From Sphingobacteriaceae bacterium (GTDB taxonomy: Bacteria > Bacteroidota > Bacteroidia > UBA7662), in the NCBI GenBank assembly GCA_030682795.1, contig JAUXNJ010000047.1, positions 350,845 to 414,844 of the forward strand: a stretch of DNA of 64,000 nucleotides. Reading direction: 5' to 3'. Of the stretch, positions 26,814-36,566 are shown one piece after another. Under the pieces are notes generated by a model. It was not told the DNA's origin and made no database searches. It saw only the letters and a program-made list of their open reading frames with translations. Position 1 is the first letter of the stretch. The number at the start of each line of letters is the position of its first letter. The position numbers were made by a program, and so were the translations under genes.

Positions 26814-29480
26814 ATGAGATATATTTGGACTATTTGGATAACGTTGCTGGCTTTTTCACAGGTACAGGGTCAAAATGCTGCAATTGGCAACAAGTTACAG
26901 CAATGGCTGGCCAATGAACCGGCTAGTAACCGTACCGAAAATATCATCATTACCTTTAGTGAGCAGCTCGCTGTAGCCGATTTGCTGTATGCTTTTGAAC
27001 GTGATTTTACGCCATTAGACCGACGAGCCCGCCACATTATTTCGGCAAGCATGCAGCTTTCTGCCCAAACGCAGGCCAGCTTTCTTCCCCAATTTGAAGT
27101 CCTCCAGCAACAAGCAGGAGTAACTTTGGAAGTGGTGTCGTTTTATTGGATTGCCAATGCGGTAGAAGTGAGCGCCAATGCCGCTGCTATTACAGCGCTG
27201 CAGCAATTACCGGGTTTAATGGAGCTCGAACTGAGCAATGCTTACCAATTTATGTTAGAGAAACCAACTGCTGAAGAACCTTCGGTGGAAAGTCCCAATG
27301 GCAAAGAACCTGGTCTCTCAGTAATCGGCGCCCCTGCCCTTTGGCAAATGGGCTATACTGGCAAGGCACGCAAGGCTTTGCTGATTGATACAGGTGTTTG
27401 GCCTACGCACCCTGCTATTAGTGGACAATTTCTTGGCAATCGGCAGCCGCTTTCACAAACCTGGTTGCCCTACGATTTTCAAACGCCAGCCGATAAAAGT
27501 GGTAACCATGGCACCCACGTTATTGGTACCGTTTTAGGACTGGATTCTGCCACCAACGACACCATCGGGGTGGCCTTTGGAGCCTATTTTATTGCTACCG
27601 ACCCGGTGGCTAATTCCCAAACCACTTCAAAACCCATCCTCGATTACATCCGGGCCTATCAGTGGTCGCTGAATCCTGACAACGACACCACCACTACCAA
27701 CGACATTCCTGATGTGATCAATAATAGCTGGGGACGCACCAATGTGGGAAACGACAGTCTTTGCACCCATCCGCTCATGCAACAAGCCTTATTAGCGGTA
27801 GAAGCGGCAGGCATTGCCAACGTTTTTTCGGCAGGGAACAATGGCCCTAGTACCTCAACTACTGGCTTTTTAGCCTCTATCGCCATAGATACGCTCAATG
27901 TATTTTCAATTGGTGCCCTCGATGGCAACAATACTACCTTCCCTATTGCAGGTTTTTCAAGCCGGGGACCAACCACTTGTCTTGCCCCGGCTGGAAGCTC
28001 CTTGGCCATCAAACCTGAGGTTTCGGCACCAGGCGTGAATGTACGCTCAGCCGACGGCCCTACAGGCTACGGCAGCAAATCGGGCACGAGTATGGCCGCA
28101 CCCCATGTGAGTGGCGCCGTACTTTTGCTAAAAGAAGCCTTTCCACAACTCTCGGGCCGTCAGGTTCTAAACGCCCTTTACCAAACTACTACCGATTTGG
28201 GCAATCCAGGTGAGGACAATACTTATGGACGCGGCCTAATCAACTTGCCTGCAGCCTACAGCTTCTTGGCTGCTACACACACCCCTGCAGCACCTGCAAG
28301 CAAGTCCTATGACCTGGCTATAGCCGGCATTGATAGTCCCTCAATAGAGCTCTTTGGCAGCTTTAACTGTGACCAATTGAGTCCAAACGTTTTGGATTAT
28401 ATGAGAGCCGTGGTGGTAAACCTTGGCGACAGCACCGTGAATAATTTCAAATTAGTGTTCCGTCTGAATGGTTCCACAGACACCATAGATGTAATGCAAC
28501 CCTTACTTGCGGGTCAGCAAACAACCGTGACTTTTCCGCTTTACAACCTACATCCGGCAACGGTTGGAAGCAGCTTGCTGAATGATTTGCATCTGGAGTT
28601 GCTACCAACCCTCAACGAAGTCGATTTACTAAACAACCATTGGCAGCTTTATTTCAGAAGCCAAAACATTTATAATGTAGAAATAGCCAATGAAACATTT
28701 GACAGTACTAGAACCAATTCAAGTGTAGATTTGGCCGATTGGTTAATAAAAAATCCGGATCAGGATGCCACCACCTGGATTTTTACACAAATTCCTGCCC
28801 CGAATGCCAGCAATACAGCAGCAGCCATGCTCATGCGTAATTATGGGCCACGCAATGGACAAATCGACGAACTCATCAGTCCCGCCATCAACATTGTTAT
28901 GTTCCCTGTGGTGAGCAGTGGCAGTCCCACCATCACCTTTGACATGGCCTATAGCAACCGTACTAATTTCCGGGATTCGTTATTTATTGAGTTTCAAGCC
29001 AGCTGCGAACGCCCATTTTTTCAAGTGTACAAAACCGGTGGCGACAGCATGCGCACCTTCGGCGGCGTAAATCCTACCGACAGTAGCCAATGGCGGCGGG
29101 TAACCGCCACTTTTTCGCAAGACAGCTTGGTGCCATTTGGCTTGGCAAGATTGAAATTAAAGACCAAAAATGACTTTGGCGGCAATTTATACATTACCAA
29201 TTTGGGCTTTTACTACATGACTGGCAATGTAAAGGACCTGAGCATGCCACAGCTTAAAGTATACCCCAATCCCGTGTCCGACATCCTCCATCTTGAATTA
29301 GAAAGCGGTCGGATGCTGCAGCTCGACTTACTCGATATGCAAGGTAAAAGACTGCAAAGCTGGCCAGCAGCCGAAGCCAATCAAATGCAAATACAACTAA
29401 CAGGCCTTCCAGCCGGTATGTATTTGCTTCGGCTAACCACCGACAAAGGAAACATCCATTCACGCATCATCAAGCCATAA
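26814..29480 (+). CDS. S8 (subtilisin-like) protease with T9SS type A sorting domain, copy 1
   Basis: The 888-residue protein has a signal peptide (MRYIWTIWITLLAFSQVQGQ) and a propeptide-like region to about residue 155. The S8 catalytic triad follows: Asp in LLIDTGVWPTHP, His in GNHGTHVIGT, Ser in SGTSMAAPH, with the oxyanion Asn in VINNSWG. After the protease domain come beta-sandwich regions including a MAM/jelly-roll-like part (about 650-800). The C-terminus is a type A T9SS sorting domain (LKVYPNPVSDILHLEL, GLPAGMYLLRLTTDKG). It is secreted or surface bound. I moved the start 6 bp inward from a TTG to the ATG. The next gene, 2 bp downstream, is its tandem paralogue. Confidence 0.93.
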   Translation: MRYIWTIWITLLAFSQVQGQNAAIGNKLQQWLANEPASNRTENIIITFSEQLAVADLLYAFERDFTPLDRRARHIISASMQLSAQTQASFLPQFEVLQQQAGVTLEVVSFYWIANAVEVSANAAAITALQQLPGLMELELSNAYQFMLEKPTAEEPSVESPNGKEPGLSVIGAPALWQMGYTGKARKALLIDTGVWPTHPAISGQFLGNRQPLSQTWLPYDFQTPADKSGNHGTHVIGTVLGLDSATNDTIGVAFGAYFIATDPVANSQTTSKPILDYIRAYQWSLNPDNDTTTTNDIPDVINNSWGRTNVGNDSLCTHPLMQQALLAVEAAGIANVFSAGNNGPSTSTTGFLASIAIDTLNVFSIGALDGNNTTFPIAGFSSRGPTTCLAPAGSSLAIKPEVSAPGVNVRSADGPTGYGSKSGTSMAAPHVSGAVLLLKEAFPQLSGRQVLNALYQTTTDLGNPGEDNTYGRGLINLPAAYSFLAATHTPAAPASKSYDLAIAGIDSPSIELFGSFNCDQLSPNVLDYMRAVVVNLGDSTVNNFKLVFRLNGSTDTIDVMQPLLAGQQTTVTFPLYNLHPATVGSSLLNDLHLELLPTLNEVDLLNNHWQLYFRSQNIYNVEIANETFDSTRTNSSVDLADWLIKNPDQDATTWIFTQIPAPNASNTAAAMLMRNYGPRNGQIDELISPAINIVMFPVVSSGSPTITFDMAYSNRTNFRDSLFIEFQASCERPFFQVYKTGGDSMRTFGGVNPTDSSQWRRVTATFSQDSLVPFGLARLKLKTKNDFGGNLYITNLGFYYMTGNVKDLSMPQLKVYPNPVSDILHLELESGRMLQLDLLDMQGKRLQSWPAAEANQMQIQLTGLPAGMYLLRLTTDKGNIHSRIIKP

Positions 29481-29481
29481 T

Positions 29482-32109
29482 ATGCGCCTATACCCTTTTT
29501 TACTATTATTGATTTGCTTATTGACCAATGTTCAATGGAGCAGTGCTCAAAACGCCTGGCTGCATCCCGAACTCGAAAAAATTGTGCAAGAAAATCAGCG
29601 CGAACGCGTTCGTATTGGCATCTACCTACACGAGCAAGTGAATGCACCCGCCCTTAAAGTGCAAATGGCACAGCAAAAACTCGACGCGAATGAGCGGGCA
29701 AAGGCGGTTATTAAAGCGGCTTATGCCCTTCAAAACAGCTCCCAAAAGCCTTTTATAGCGCGTCTGCATGGAATGTCGGATGAAATTGAAATCGTGCATG
29801 CCTTTTGGCTCGCCAACATTTTGATTGTGGACGTGCCACTTTCACTGGTACCTCGTTTACAGCGGATGCCAGAGATTTTTTGGCTTTTTGCCGACGAAAG
29901 TTTCGAAACAGCGCTCATTGAACCCACTGAAGTGGAAGTTCTTGAACACGCACCTGAGGTGGTTAACGGTCGCGAGCCGGGCCTCAATGTAATCAACGCA
30001 CCGGCACTCTGGGCCATGGGCTACACCGGGCGCAACCGCAAAGCTTTTACTGTGGATACAGGCACCTGGACCGACCATCCCGCCTTGAAACACCGTTTTT
30101 TAGGCCATTATCGGCCCTTATCGGAAGGTTGGTTTAGCCTTGAAAGCAAATTCCCTGTTGATCGTCCTTCGCACCATGGCACCCATGTGAATGGCACTAT
30201 CTTGGGCCTAGATACGGCCACCAATGACACCATTGGAGCGGCCTTCAATGCCTACTTCATGGCTTCAAATCCACTCACCCACAGCAACCTTACCCCGCTC
30301 AGTATTAACCTATTGAGCTTTGAATGGGCTATGAATCCCGATGGCGACACCAGTACCACCAACGATATCCCAGATGTGATCAACAACAGTTGGGGGCAGG
30401 CTGGGGCTGCCGATACCAGCATTTGCGTGAGCTGGGCTACCCAGATTTTCGACATGGTGGAAGCCGCTGGCGTGGCCATTATCTTTTCTGCAGGCAACGA
30501 TGGTCCCGGACCATCCACCGTTAAGCATCCCCAGTTCGTAAATACCAACGACGTCAACATCTTCTCTATAGGTGCCATCGACGGCAACTCCGCGGCCTTA
30601 CCCATTGCCAACTTCTCGAGCCGCGGTCCCAGTTTATGCGGAGGCACTGGTTCTCTTTTGGTGAAGCCTGAAGTGGTGGCACCAGGAGTAAATGTACGTT
30701 CGGCTTATGGCAAAACCGGCTACGCCAATCTTTCCGGCACCTCCATGAGCAGTCCGCATGTTTCCGGAGCCATTGTACTGCTCAAAGAGGCCTTCCCTTA
30801 CCTCGGAGGCGACAGCTTGATGTATGCCCTCTATCACTCGGCCATCGATATGGGCGATCCAGGAGAAGATAATACTTTCGGCAGGGGTCGTATCAATGTA
30901 CTAGCCGCGTTCAATTACCTCAGTAATAATCATACCGCCGTACCTCCTCGCAGGGGTTTTGACCTGGCCGTGCAGCAATTGAGTTTACCTGCTGCTGAAC
31001 AATATTGCCAGCACAGCTTCCCTAACGGACTTACTGCCCAGCTGCGTCTCTCCAACAAAGGTGATAGCAGCATTACCGCTGCTACTGTCACTTATCGGGT
31101 GAACAACAGCAACTGGCAAACAGTGAATTTTGTGGGAAGTTTAGCAGTAGGTGCCACAACTGCGAATATTGCCTTGCCTAACATCCCACTGCAAGCTGGT
31201 TGGAATGAGTTGCAAGTGCGTTCTCAGATTTCTGGCATTTCCAATGAAATCGACGATATCAATAATTTTCGATCACTTAGCTTCTATGTGTTCGCTACTG
31301 ATACCTTGTTGCTGAATAACAACCCAAGCGCCTATGCCATTCGGGCCGATGACTTCGTTCGAGATAGCAGCGTGCGCATCATCGACCGAAACAACGACGA
31401 CATTACTTGGGACACCATGAGCGTAGCTGGATTGCTTCGCGACGACAAAGCCTTTGTTATGCGCCACGCTAATTATGGTGTACGCCAAAGGCAGCAAGAC
31501 GATCTAGTAACCCGTCAATATTTTGGGGGAACTGGGCATTTAGAAGCCTTCGAAGCCATCAGTTTTCGCTTGGCATACCGCAACCGAAATACTGCTTTCC
31601 GTGATAGTTTGCGTATAACTGTAGAATGCGATTGCGGCGCAAATGTGCGTACTTTGTATTACAGCGGTGGCGATAGTATGAAAACCTACGCTGCTGGCAC
31701 CGCACCGAGCGACAGCAGTCACTGGCGTAGCTTTGAATTTAGAAATCTTAATCTAACGAGCGGCCCTTGTTTTATCCGGTTTCGCACCATCAACGACTTT
31801 GGGGGTAATCTCTACATAGGTGATATGCAGATCCGGCACAGTACCACCTCTACCATACCAAACCTTCAGCAAAGTGGCCTCCAGGTATACCCTAACCCCT
31901 TTAGCAGCCATATTACTGTAGCCAGCAGCGAAGACGATTGGCTCGAGCGCATTGAAATAACAGATTTAGCCGGACGCAGGCTATACATCCGTGAAAGGCT
32001 GCAAAGCCCTCGTTTTGAAATTGAATCAGATTTTCTGCCGAGTGGCTTATATCTATTGCATGCAAAAACAAGTCGAGGAAGTGTCGTTAAACGCTTAGTA
32101 AAGCAATAA
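29482..32109 (+). CDS. S8 (subtilisin-like) protease with T9SS type A sorting domain, copy 2
   Basis: The 875-residue protein parallels the preceding gene along its whole length: signal peptide (MRLYPFLLLLICLLTNVQWSSAQ), prodomain, Asp in FTVDTGTWTDHP, His in SHHGTHVNGT, oxyanion Asn in VINNSWGQ, Ser in SGTSMSSPHVSG, then a matching jelly-roll region (GGDSMKTY against GGDSMRTF; DFGGNLYI in both) and a type A sorting domain (LQVYPNPFSSHITV, LPSGLYLLHAK). The triad is complete, so it should be active. It starts one base after the stop of copy 1, so both are surely one operon. Divergence is high enough that the duplication is not recent. Confidence 0.93.
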   Translation: MRLYPFLLLLICLLTNVQWSSAQNAWLHPELEKIVQENQRERVRIGIYLHEQVNAPALKVQMAQQKLDANERAKAVIKAAYALQNSSQKPFIARLHGMSDEIEIVHAFWLANILIVDVPLSLVPRLQRMPEIFWLFADESFETALIEPTEVEVLEHAPEVVNGREPGLNVINAPALWAMGYTGRNRKAFTVDTGTWTDHPALKHRFLGHYRPLSEGWFSLESKFPVDRPSHHGTHVNGTILGLDTATNDTIGAAFNAYFMASNPLTHSNLTPLSINLLSFEWAMNPDGDTSTTNDIPDVINNSWGQAGAADTSICVSWATQIFDMVEAAGVAIIFSAGNDGPGPSTVKHPQFVNTNDVNIFSIGAIDGNSAALPIANFSSRGPSLCGGTGSLLVKPEVVAPGVNVRSAYGKTGYANLSGTSMSSPHVSGAIVLLKEAFPYLGGDSLMYALYHSAIDMGDPGEDNTFGRGRINVLAAFNYLSNNHTAVPPRRGFDLAVQQLSLPAAEQYCQHSFPNGLTAQLRLSNKGDSSITAATVTYRVNNSNWQTVNFVGSLAVGATTANIALPNIPLQAGWNELQVRSQISGISNEIDDINNFRSLSFYVFATDTLLLNNNPSAYAIRADDFVRDSSVRIIDRNNDDITWDTMSVAGLLRDDKAFVMRHANYGVRQRQQDDLVTRQYFGGTGHLEAFEAISFRLAYRNRNTAFRDSLRITVECDCGANVRTLYYSGGDSMKTYAAGTAPSDSSHWRSFEFRNLNLTSGPCFIRFRTINDFGGNLYIGDMQIRHSTTSTIPNLQQSGLQVYPNPFSSHITVASSEDDWLERIEITDLAGRRLYIRERLQSPRFEIESDFLPSGLYLLHAKTSRGSVVKRLVKQ

Positions 32110-32135
32110 ATTTGCCGTCTACAAGTTAAACAGCC

Positions 32136-33068
32136 ATGCGCCTAACCCTGCTTTTAGGTCTGCTTTTATACAGCAGTCTCACATTCGCCCAAAAAAACAA
32201 AGACGCCAGCGTGCTGCGAACTGATTTTGATGCCAGTTTGTATGAAGAGCAGTTACGGCTCACAGAGCTTATGTATTGGTCACAACACGGCGACAGCACC
32301 TTCGATCGCAACGACGCTAATTACCTCTTTATTCGCGGCTTGGTGCGTGCACTGAGAACCGAGGGGGCCTTTGAATTTCCATTCGATTCGCTGCGCTACA
32401 TTTCCAAATTATACACTCCCGACCGTAAATACAGGATTTTCACCTGGCAGGTGAAGCAACAATTTGGTACCTATCGTCATTTTGGTTGTATTCTACCAAG
32501 CGACCCTAAAGCCGCCATCTTGCCGTTGATCGACCAAAGTGATGTATACATTGGTCGCGACGACACCATCCTTACCAATAAAGCTTGGTATGGAGCTGCC
32601 TACTTTCAAATAGTGCCTGAAATTATCAAAATCAAAGGAATTAGCTACTATACCCTCATCGGTTACGATCCACACGAGCCCTTTTCACAACGAAAAATGA
32701 TTGATTTTTTGTGGTTTGATAAAACTGGAACGCCCCATTTTGGCGCTCCCTTGCTTGAAACTCCCAAAGGCATCAAACATCGCTTTTATATTGAATACGC
32801 GAGCGATGTAATGGTTCAATTGCGATACGACCTCAATGCTCAAAAAATCGTGTACGACCATCTCATTCCTCGCAACAGTGAGAATGCCGGTTTAGGGTTC
32901 GATGATGTACCCGATGGCAGCTTCAACGCCTTTGTTCTAAAGAAAAAAATGTGGCGCTTTGAGGACAATACCGACATCCGTTTGCAGTTTGGATCTCCGG
33001 AGCCAGAAAAAAAGCCAGGGAGTGCCCCTAAAAAACCTCAATCGGGCCTGTTGCCCCCTGAAAATTAA
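32136..33068 (+). CDS. Hypothetical secreted protein downstream of the S8 proteases
   Basis: The 310-residue product has a signal peptide (MRLTLLLGLLLYSSLTFAQ) and a soluble mature part with many aromatic and charged residues (YRIFTWQVKQQFGTYRHFG, FWFDKTGTPHFG-like FLWFDKTGTPHFGAPLLE, RFYIEYASDVMVQLRYD). The C-terminus is a Pro/Lys-rich tail (PEPEKKPGSAPKKPQSG). I do not recognise a named domain, although similar proteins seem to recur in Bacteroidota. It begins 26 bp after the second protease gene and is likely cotranscribed, but a shared role is not shown. The stop overlaps the end of the convergent RNA methyltransferase gene by 4 bp. Confidence 0.75.
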   Translation: MRLTLLLGLLLYSSLTFAQKNKDASVLRTDFDASLYEEQLRLTELMYWSQHGDSTFDRNDANYLFIRGLVRALRTEGAFEFPFDSLRYISKLYTPDRKYRIFTWQVKQQFGTYRHFGCILPSDPKAAILPLIDQSDVYIGRDDTILTNKAWYGAAYFQIVPEIIKIKGISYYTLIGYDPHEPFSQRKMIDFLWFDKTGTPHFGAPLLETPKGIKHRFYIEYASDVMVQLRYDLNAQKIVYDHLIPRNSENAGLGFDDVPDGSFNAFVLKKKMWRFEDNTDIRLQFGSPEPEKKPGSAPKKPQSGLLPPEN

Positions 33069-33808
33069 GCCCTTAACCAGGAGCATACAATCCCTGTGGC
33101 CACAGCCGCATTCAGCGATTCAGCCGCCCCAAAGGCCGGAATGGTGAGTAAATGGCCTGCCTGTGCGCGCAACTCAGCAGAAAGGCCAAACGACTCGCTT
33201 CCCACCAGCACCACGCCTCCGTCACCAAACTGTGTTTTACGCAAATCTTCGCCTCCTAAAACCGTCGCAAACACGCGACTAGGGTCTTCTTTCACTAAAA
33301 ATGCGGGCAAGTCTCGGTAACACACCGGCACCCGAAACACCGAGCCCATTGAAGCTTGCAGGCATTTGTGGTTCCAAATCTCTACTGTATCAGGCGAGCA
33401 CACAATACCTGCGAGACCAAACCAATCGGCAATGCGGATGATGGTTCCAAGGTTACCCGGATCTTTGATTTGATCAAGAGCCAAAACAAAATTAGCAGCT
33501 CCAGCATGCCAGCTCCAAGGCAATTCTCGCTGCTTAAAAACAGCTAGAACAGGTGAGGGACTACTCAACTGCGTCATTTTTTCCATCTCCAACAAATTGA
33601 TTTCAGCTAATTTCTGGGCCAAAAACAGTGTGGGCAAATCGTGTTTTGCATACCAGTCCGACCTGATAATCAGCCGATCACATTCCCAACCAGCCCCTAA
33701 AGCCTCCAATACACTCTTCTCGCCTTCCACAATAAAAAGCCCAGTTTCTTGCCGAAACTTCTTGAGTTTTAAGGAAGCAATTATCTTTACCTCTGCCTTG
33801 CTTAACAT
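33065..33808 (-). CDS. SpoU/TrmH-family RNA methyltransferase
   Basis: The 247-residue protein is a SPOUT-class 2'-O-ribose methyltransferase using S-adenosylmethionine. The N-terminal substrate-binding part (KLKKFRQETGLFIVEGEKSV) is followed by the three SpoU motifs: LALDQIKDPGNLGTIIRIAD, then VLVGSESFGLS, then IPAFGAAESLNAAVATGI. The start MLSKAEVKIIASLK was chosen because the 70 residues added by the longer frame overlap the divergent tamL start region and are unlike the family. The exact RNA target (rRNA or tRNA) is not decidable. The start is only about 10 bp from the start of tamL on the other strand. Confidence 0.92.
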   Translation of the reverse strand: MLSKAEVKIIASLKLKKFRQETGLFIVEGEKSVLEALGAGWECDRLIIRSDWYAKHDLPTLFLAQKLAEINLLEMEKMTQLSSPSPVLAVFKQRELPWSWHAGAANFVLALDQIKDPGNLGTIIRIADWFGLAGIVCSPDTVEIWNHKCLQASMGSVFRVPVCYRDLPAFLVKEDPSRVFATVLGGEDLRKTQFGDGGVVLVGSESFGLSAELRAQAGHLLTIPAFGAAESLNAAVATGIVCSWLRA

Positions 33809-33818
33809 TTTGTCGCTT

Positions 33819-36170
33819 TTGAAAACATATCGCCTTGTTTTGATGCTGCTGAGCATGCTCCTGCTTGGCGCTTGCAACGTTACCAAAACTCTGTACGAAG
33901 ATGAGGTTTTAGTAACAAAGAACAAGGTGTCGGGTATCGATAAAAAAGCGCGGGACGAAATGAAGGTGCTTATACGGCCACGAACCAACCGAAAATTTAT
34001 CGGCACTTTCCGAATCAAGGCATGGGTATATCAAAAAACTAAAAAGGGTCGCCAAACAAATTTCAAGGAGAGTTTACGTAGCAGTTATGGCGAGCCGCCA
34101 GCGCTGCTCGATACCATAAGTTTACGCGAGAGCACGGTCAATATCCAGCGTTATTTGTACGATAAAGGTTATTTCTATGGCACGGTAACCGGTAATGTTG
34201 AACTTGCTAAACGCAATCCTAAAAAAGCGGTCGTCCATTTTCGTATTGCCGCTGGTAAGCAATATACCCTGCAAAAAATCGATTTTGAACCCACCCATTC
34301 CCCGATCGATGCCTTTGTAGCTTTTCACATGCAGCAAAGCAATAACTTTTTACTTGTTCCTAACCAAGCCTTTGATGCCGATAAAATGGCCGCTGAACGC
34401 ACACAATTAGCCAACTACCTCAGAGAAATGGGCTTTTTTTACTTCAATAGGGATTTGATTTATTTTGAAGTAGACTCAGCCTTGGGCAACCATAAAGTTG
34501 ACATTAAACTTAAAATCAAACGTCCGAGAGAACCCTTTGTGTTTGAACAATTTTCCTTCGATTCCATTTTTGTGAATGTAGATTACCAGGCTTTTCAAAA
34601 CTTAAACGACACCCTGGCTTACGATACGATCCGTCGAAGCGATTATATTTTTATTGACCGTAATCCCCCCATTATTCGCAAAGACATTTTGGTGCAGAAT
34701 ATGCTCTTTAAAAAGAACCTTATTTTTTCAGAATCAGCCATGCGCCTAACACAGGGCAGGATGGGTGATTTGAAGGTTTTTGGTTATAATAACATCCGGA
34801 TACAGCCCAACGATTCACTGCGAAAGCTTGACGTTTTTGTTAACCTCGCTCCTGCTAACCGAAGGCAGCTCAAACTTGAAAGTGAAGTTTCCACGAATAG
34901 TATTTCACTTTTTGGTATTGCCGGAAGTATCACAGAAACACGCCGAAACGTATTTAAGGGTGCAGAAATGCTCGAAATTAGGGCCAATGCAGGTATTGAA
35001 TCGCAGCAAAACGTAACCGCCACCGATGTGCTTTCGCGCACCACCTTTAATACCTTGGAGTACGGACTCAGTGTTTCCATAACCGTTCCCCGCTTTTTAT
35101 GGCCTTTCCATACTTGGAATGAGCGTTTTTATACTGCACCACGAACCCGTTTTGGAATTCGATACAACCGACAAATACGCCTCGATTTCACGCGAGAAAT
35201 CTTACAAGCCAACGTGGGTTATCTTTGGATGAACAAGGCGCGTGAACGTTACGAATTTTTTCCAGCCGAAATATCCTTGGCCAGAACCGCTCGCATCAGC
35301 GACAACCTCAGTAATTTACTTGATCAGCTCAGCGATCCCTTCTTGCAATTCAGCTTTACCAATTACATCAACTTAGCAACACGTTTCGCCTATTCTGTCG
35401 ATAATTTAACACGTAGAGGCACTTTTATGCGTGTAAATATCGAATATGCAGGCAATACCCTGCATGCGCTCTACAACGCATTTGAGTTTCAAACTGAAGA
35501 ACAAACAAGACGCTTTTTAGGTCTTCCCTACTTCCAATACGTACGGTCGGATCTTGAGTATCGCAAATACTGGAAGCATGGTGATGCCTCTACCTTGGCC
35601 AGTCGCATTTTTGTGGGCGCTGGACTACCGCTTCAAAACTCCATCATCTTGCCTTTGGAAAAACGCTATTTTGCCGGTGGAACCAACAGCATTCGTGCTT
35701 GGCTCGCGCGCTCCTTGGGTCCAGGCGGATTTGGAGGCTACGGTCAACGACTCGATCAATTTGGCGAAATCCGGCTCGAAGGCAACCTAGAGGAGCGTTT
35801 TCCCATCATTGGTAAATTTCAAGGCGCAGTTTTTTTAGATGCCGGCAACATTTGGACGTTAAAAGATACGACAGCCGTAAAGCGTGACTTAGCTAATTTT
35901 AAAGCCAATCGCTTCTATCGAGAAATAGCTATTGGCACAGGATTCGGACTAAGATACGATTTCGACTATTTTGTTCTGCGCATAGACATTGGTCTTAAAG
36001 CACATGACCCGGCCTTCAATGCTGGCGATCGCTGGGTCATCAACAATATTTTTGATCGAAACTGGAGGCGCAACGATTGGCGCAATGATCTCAATATTCC
36101 CCTACCAGAGAATAGCACGCTCCGCTATCCATTCACAAGCTTTAACGTCGGAATTAACTATCCCTTTTGA
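33819..36170 (+). CDS. tamL: TamL-type outer membrane lipoprotein of the BamA/TamA family
   Basis: The product (783 residues from TTG at 33819) starts with a lipoprotein signal, KTYRLVLMLLSMLLLGAC-N, then POTRA-like repeats (residues about 25-330, for example RYLYDKGYFYGTVTGNVELA) and a 16-strand-type barrel ending in GINYPF with a terminal aromatic residue. In this phylum lipidated TamA homologues of this shape are called TamL and sit in the outer membrane, where they help transport or assemble envelope material, with TamB partners. A downstream ATG at 33843 would give a signal without positive charges, so the TTG is preferred, but the choice is uncertain. The very long open frame upstream is rejected because it runs inside the divergent SpoU gene. 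Confidence 0.85.
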   Translation: MKTYRLVLMLLSMLLLGACNVTKTLYEDEVLVTKNKVSGIDKKARDEMKVLIRPRTNRKFIGTFRIKAWVYQKTKKGRQTNFKESLRSSYGEPPALLDTISLRESTVNIQRYLYDKGYFYGTVTGNVELAKRNPKKAVVHFRIAAGKQYTLQKIDFEPTHSPIDAFVAFHMQQSNNFLLVPNQAFDADKMAAERTQLANYLREMGFFYFNRDLIYFEVDSALGNHKVDIKLKIKRPREPFVFEQFSFDSIFVNVDYQAFQNLNDTLAYDTIRRSDYIFIDRNPPIIRKDILVQNMLFKKNLIFSESAMRLTQGRMGDLKVFGYNNIRIQPNDSLRKLDVFVNLAPANRRQLKLESEVSTNSISLFGIAGSITETRRNVFKGAEMLEIRANAGIESQQNVTATDVLSRTTFNTLEYGLSVSITVPRFLWPFHTWNERFYTAPRTRFGIRYNRQIRLDFTREILQANVGYLWMNKARERYEFFPAEISLARTARISDNLSNLLDQLSDPFLQFSFTNYINLATRFAYSVDNLTRRGTFMRVNIEYAGNTLHALYNAFEFQTEEQTRRFLGLPYFQYVRSDLEYRKYWKHGDASTLASRIFVGAGLPLQNSIILPLEKRYFAGGTNSIRAWLARSLGPGGFGGYGQRLDQFGEIRLEGNLEERFPIIGKFQGAVFLDAGNIWTLKDTTAVKRDLANFKANRFYREIAIGTGFGLRYDFDYFVLRIDIGLKAHDPAFNAGDRWVINNIFDRNWRRNDWRNDLNIPLPENSTLRYPFTSFNVGINYPF

Positions 36171-36185
36171 TCTTTTTGCATAATT

Positions 36186-36217
36186 CTTGTATACTTTCAA
36201 TCTTTCGCTTATCTTTG
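36186..36217 (+). promoter_or_regulatory. Promoter of rplU-rpmA
   Basis: A CTTG at 36186-36189 (-33 TTTG-like) is followed 20 bp later by TATCTTTG at 36210-36217, a perfect TAnnTTTG. It lies 23 bp before the rplU ATG, as expected for a strongly expressed ribosomal protein operon. Confidence 0.7.
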
Positions 36218-36240
36218 CAGTTCTAAAATTCGCACGAAAT

Positions 36241-36549
36241 ATGTTTGCTATTGTTGACATTCAAGGACAACAATTTAAGGTTTCAAAGAACCAACACGTT
36301 TATGTGCATCGTTTGCCAGCCGAAGAAGGTACTACCATTACCCTCGACAAAGTGCTGTTAGTAAATGATGACAAAGGCGTTGCAGTTGGTGCACCTTATG
36401 TGTCCGGTACTACTATCTCAGCTAAAGTTGTCTCTCACCTAAAGGGCGACAAAGTGCTGGTATTCAAGAAAAAACGTCGTAAAGGCTATCAGAAGATGAA
36501 CGGTCATCGCCAGTCTTTCACGAAAATCACCATCGAATCAATCGGTTAA
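36241..36549 (+). CDS. rplU: 50S ribosomal protein L21
   Basis: The 102-residue protein begins MFAIVDIQGQQFKVSKNQ and has the L21 signatures DKVLLVNDDKG, VAVGAPYVSG and KVLVFKKKRRKGYQKMNGHRQ near the C-terminus, which binds 23S rRNA. A longer frame starting 54 bp upstream crosses the promoter and was rejected. It is cotranscribed with rpmA after a 17-bp gap. Confidence 0.97.
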   Translation: MFAIVDIQGQQFKVSKNQHVYVHRLPAEEGTTITLDKVLLVNDDKGVAVGAPYVSGTTISAKVVSHLKGDKVLVFKKKRRKGYQKMNGHRQSFTKITIESIG

Positions 36550-36566
36550 AACAGGAGAAATAATCC

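Noticed and set aside
33597..33818. N-terminal extension of tamL upstream of its lipoprotein signal
   Set aside because: It would put 74 residues before the signal peptide and overlaps the divergent SpoU gene.
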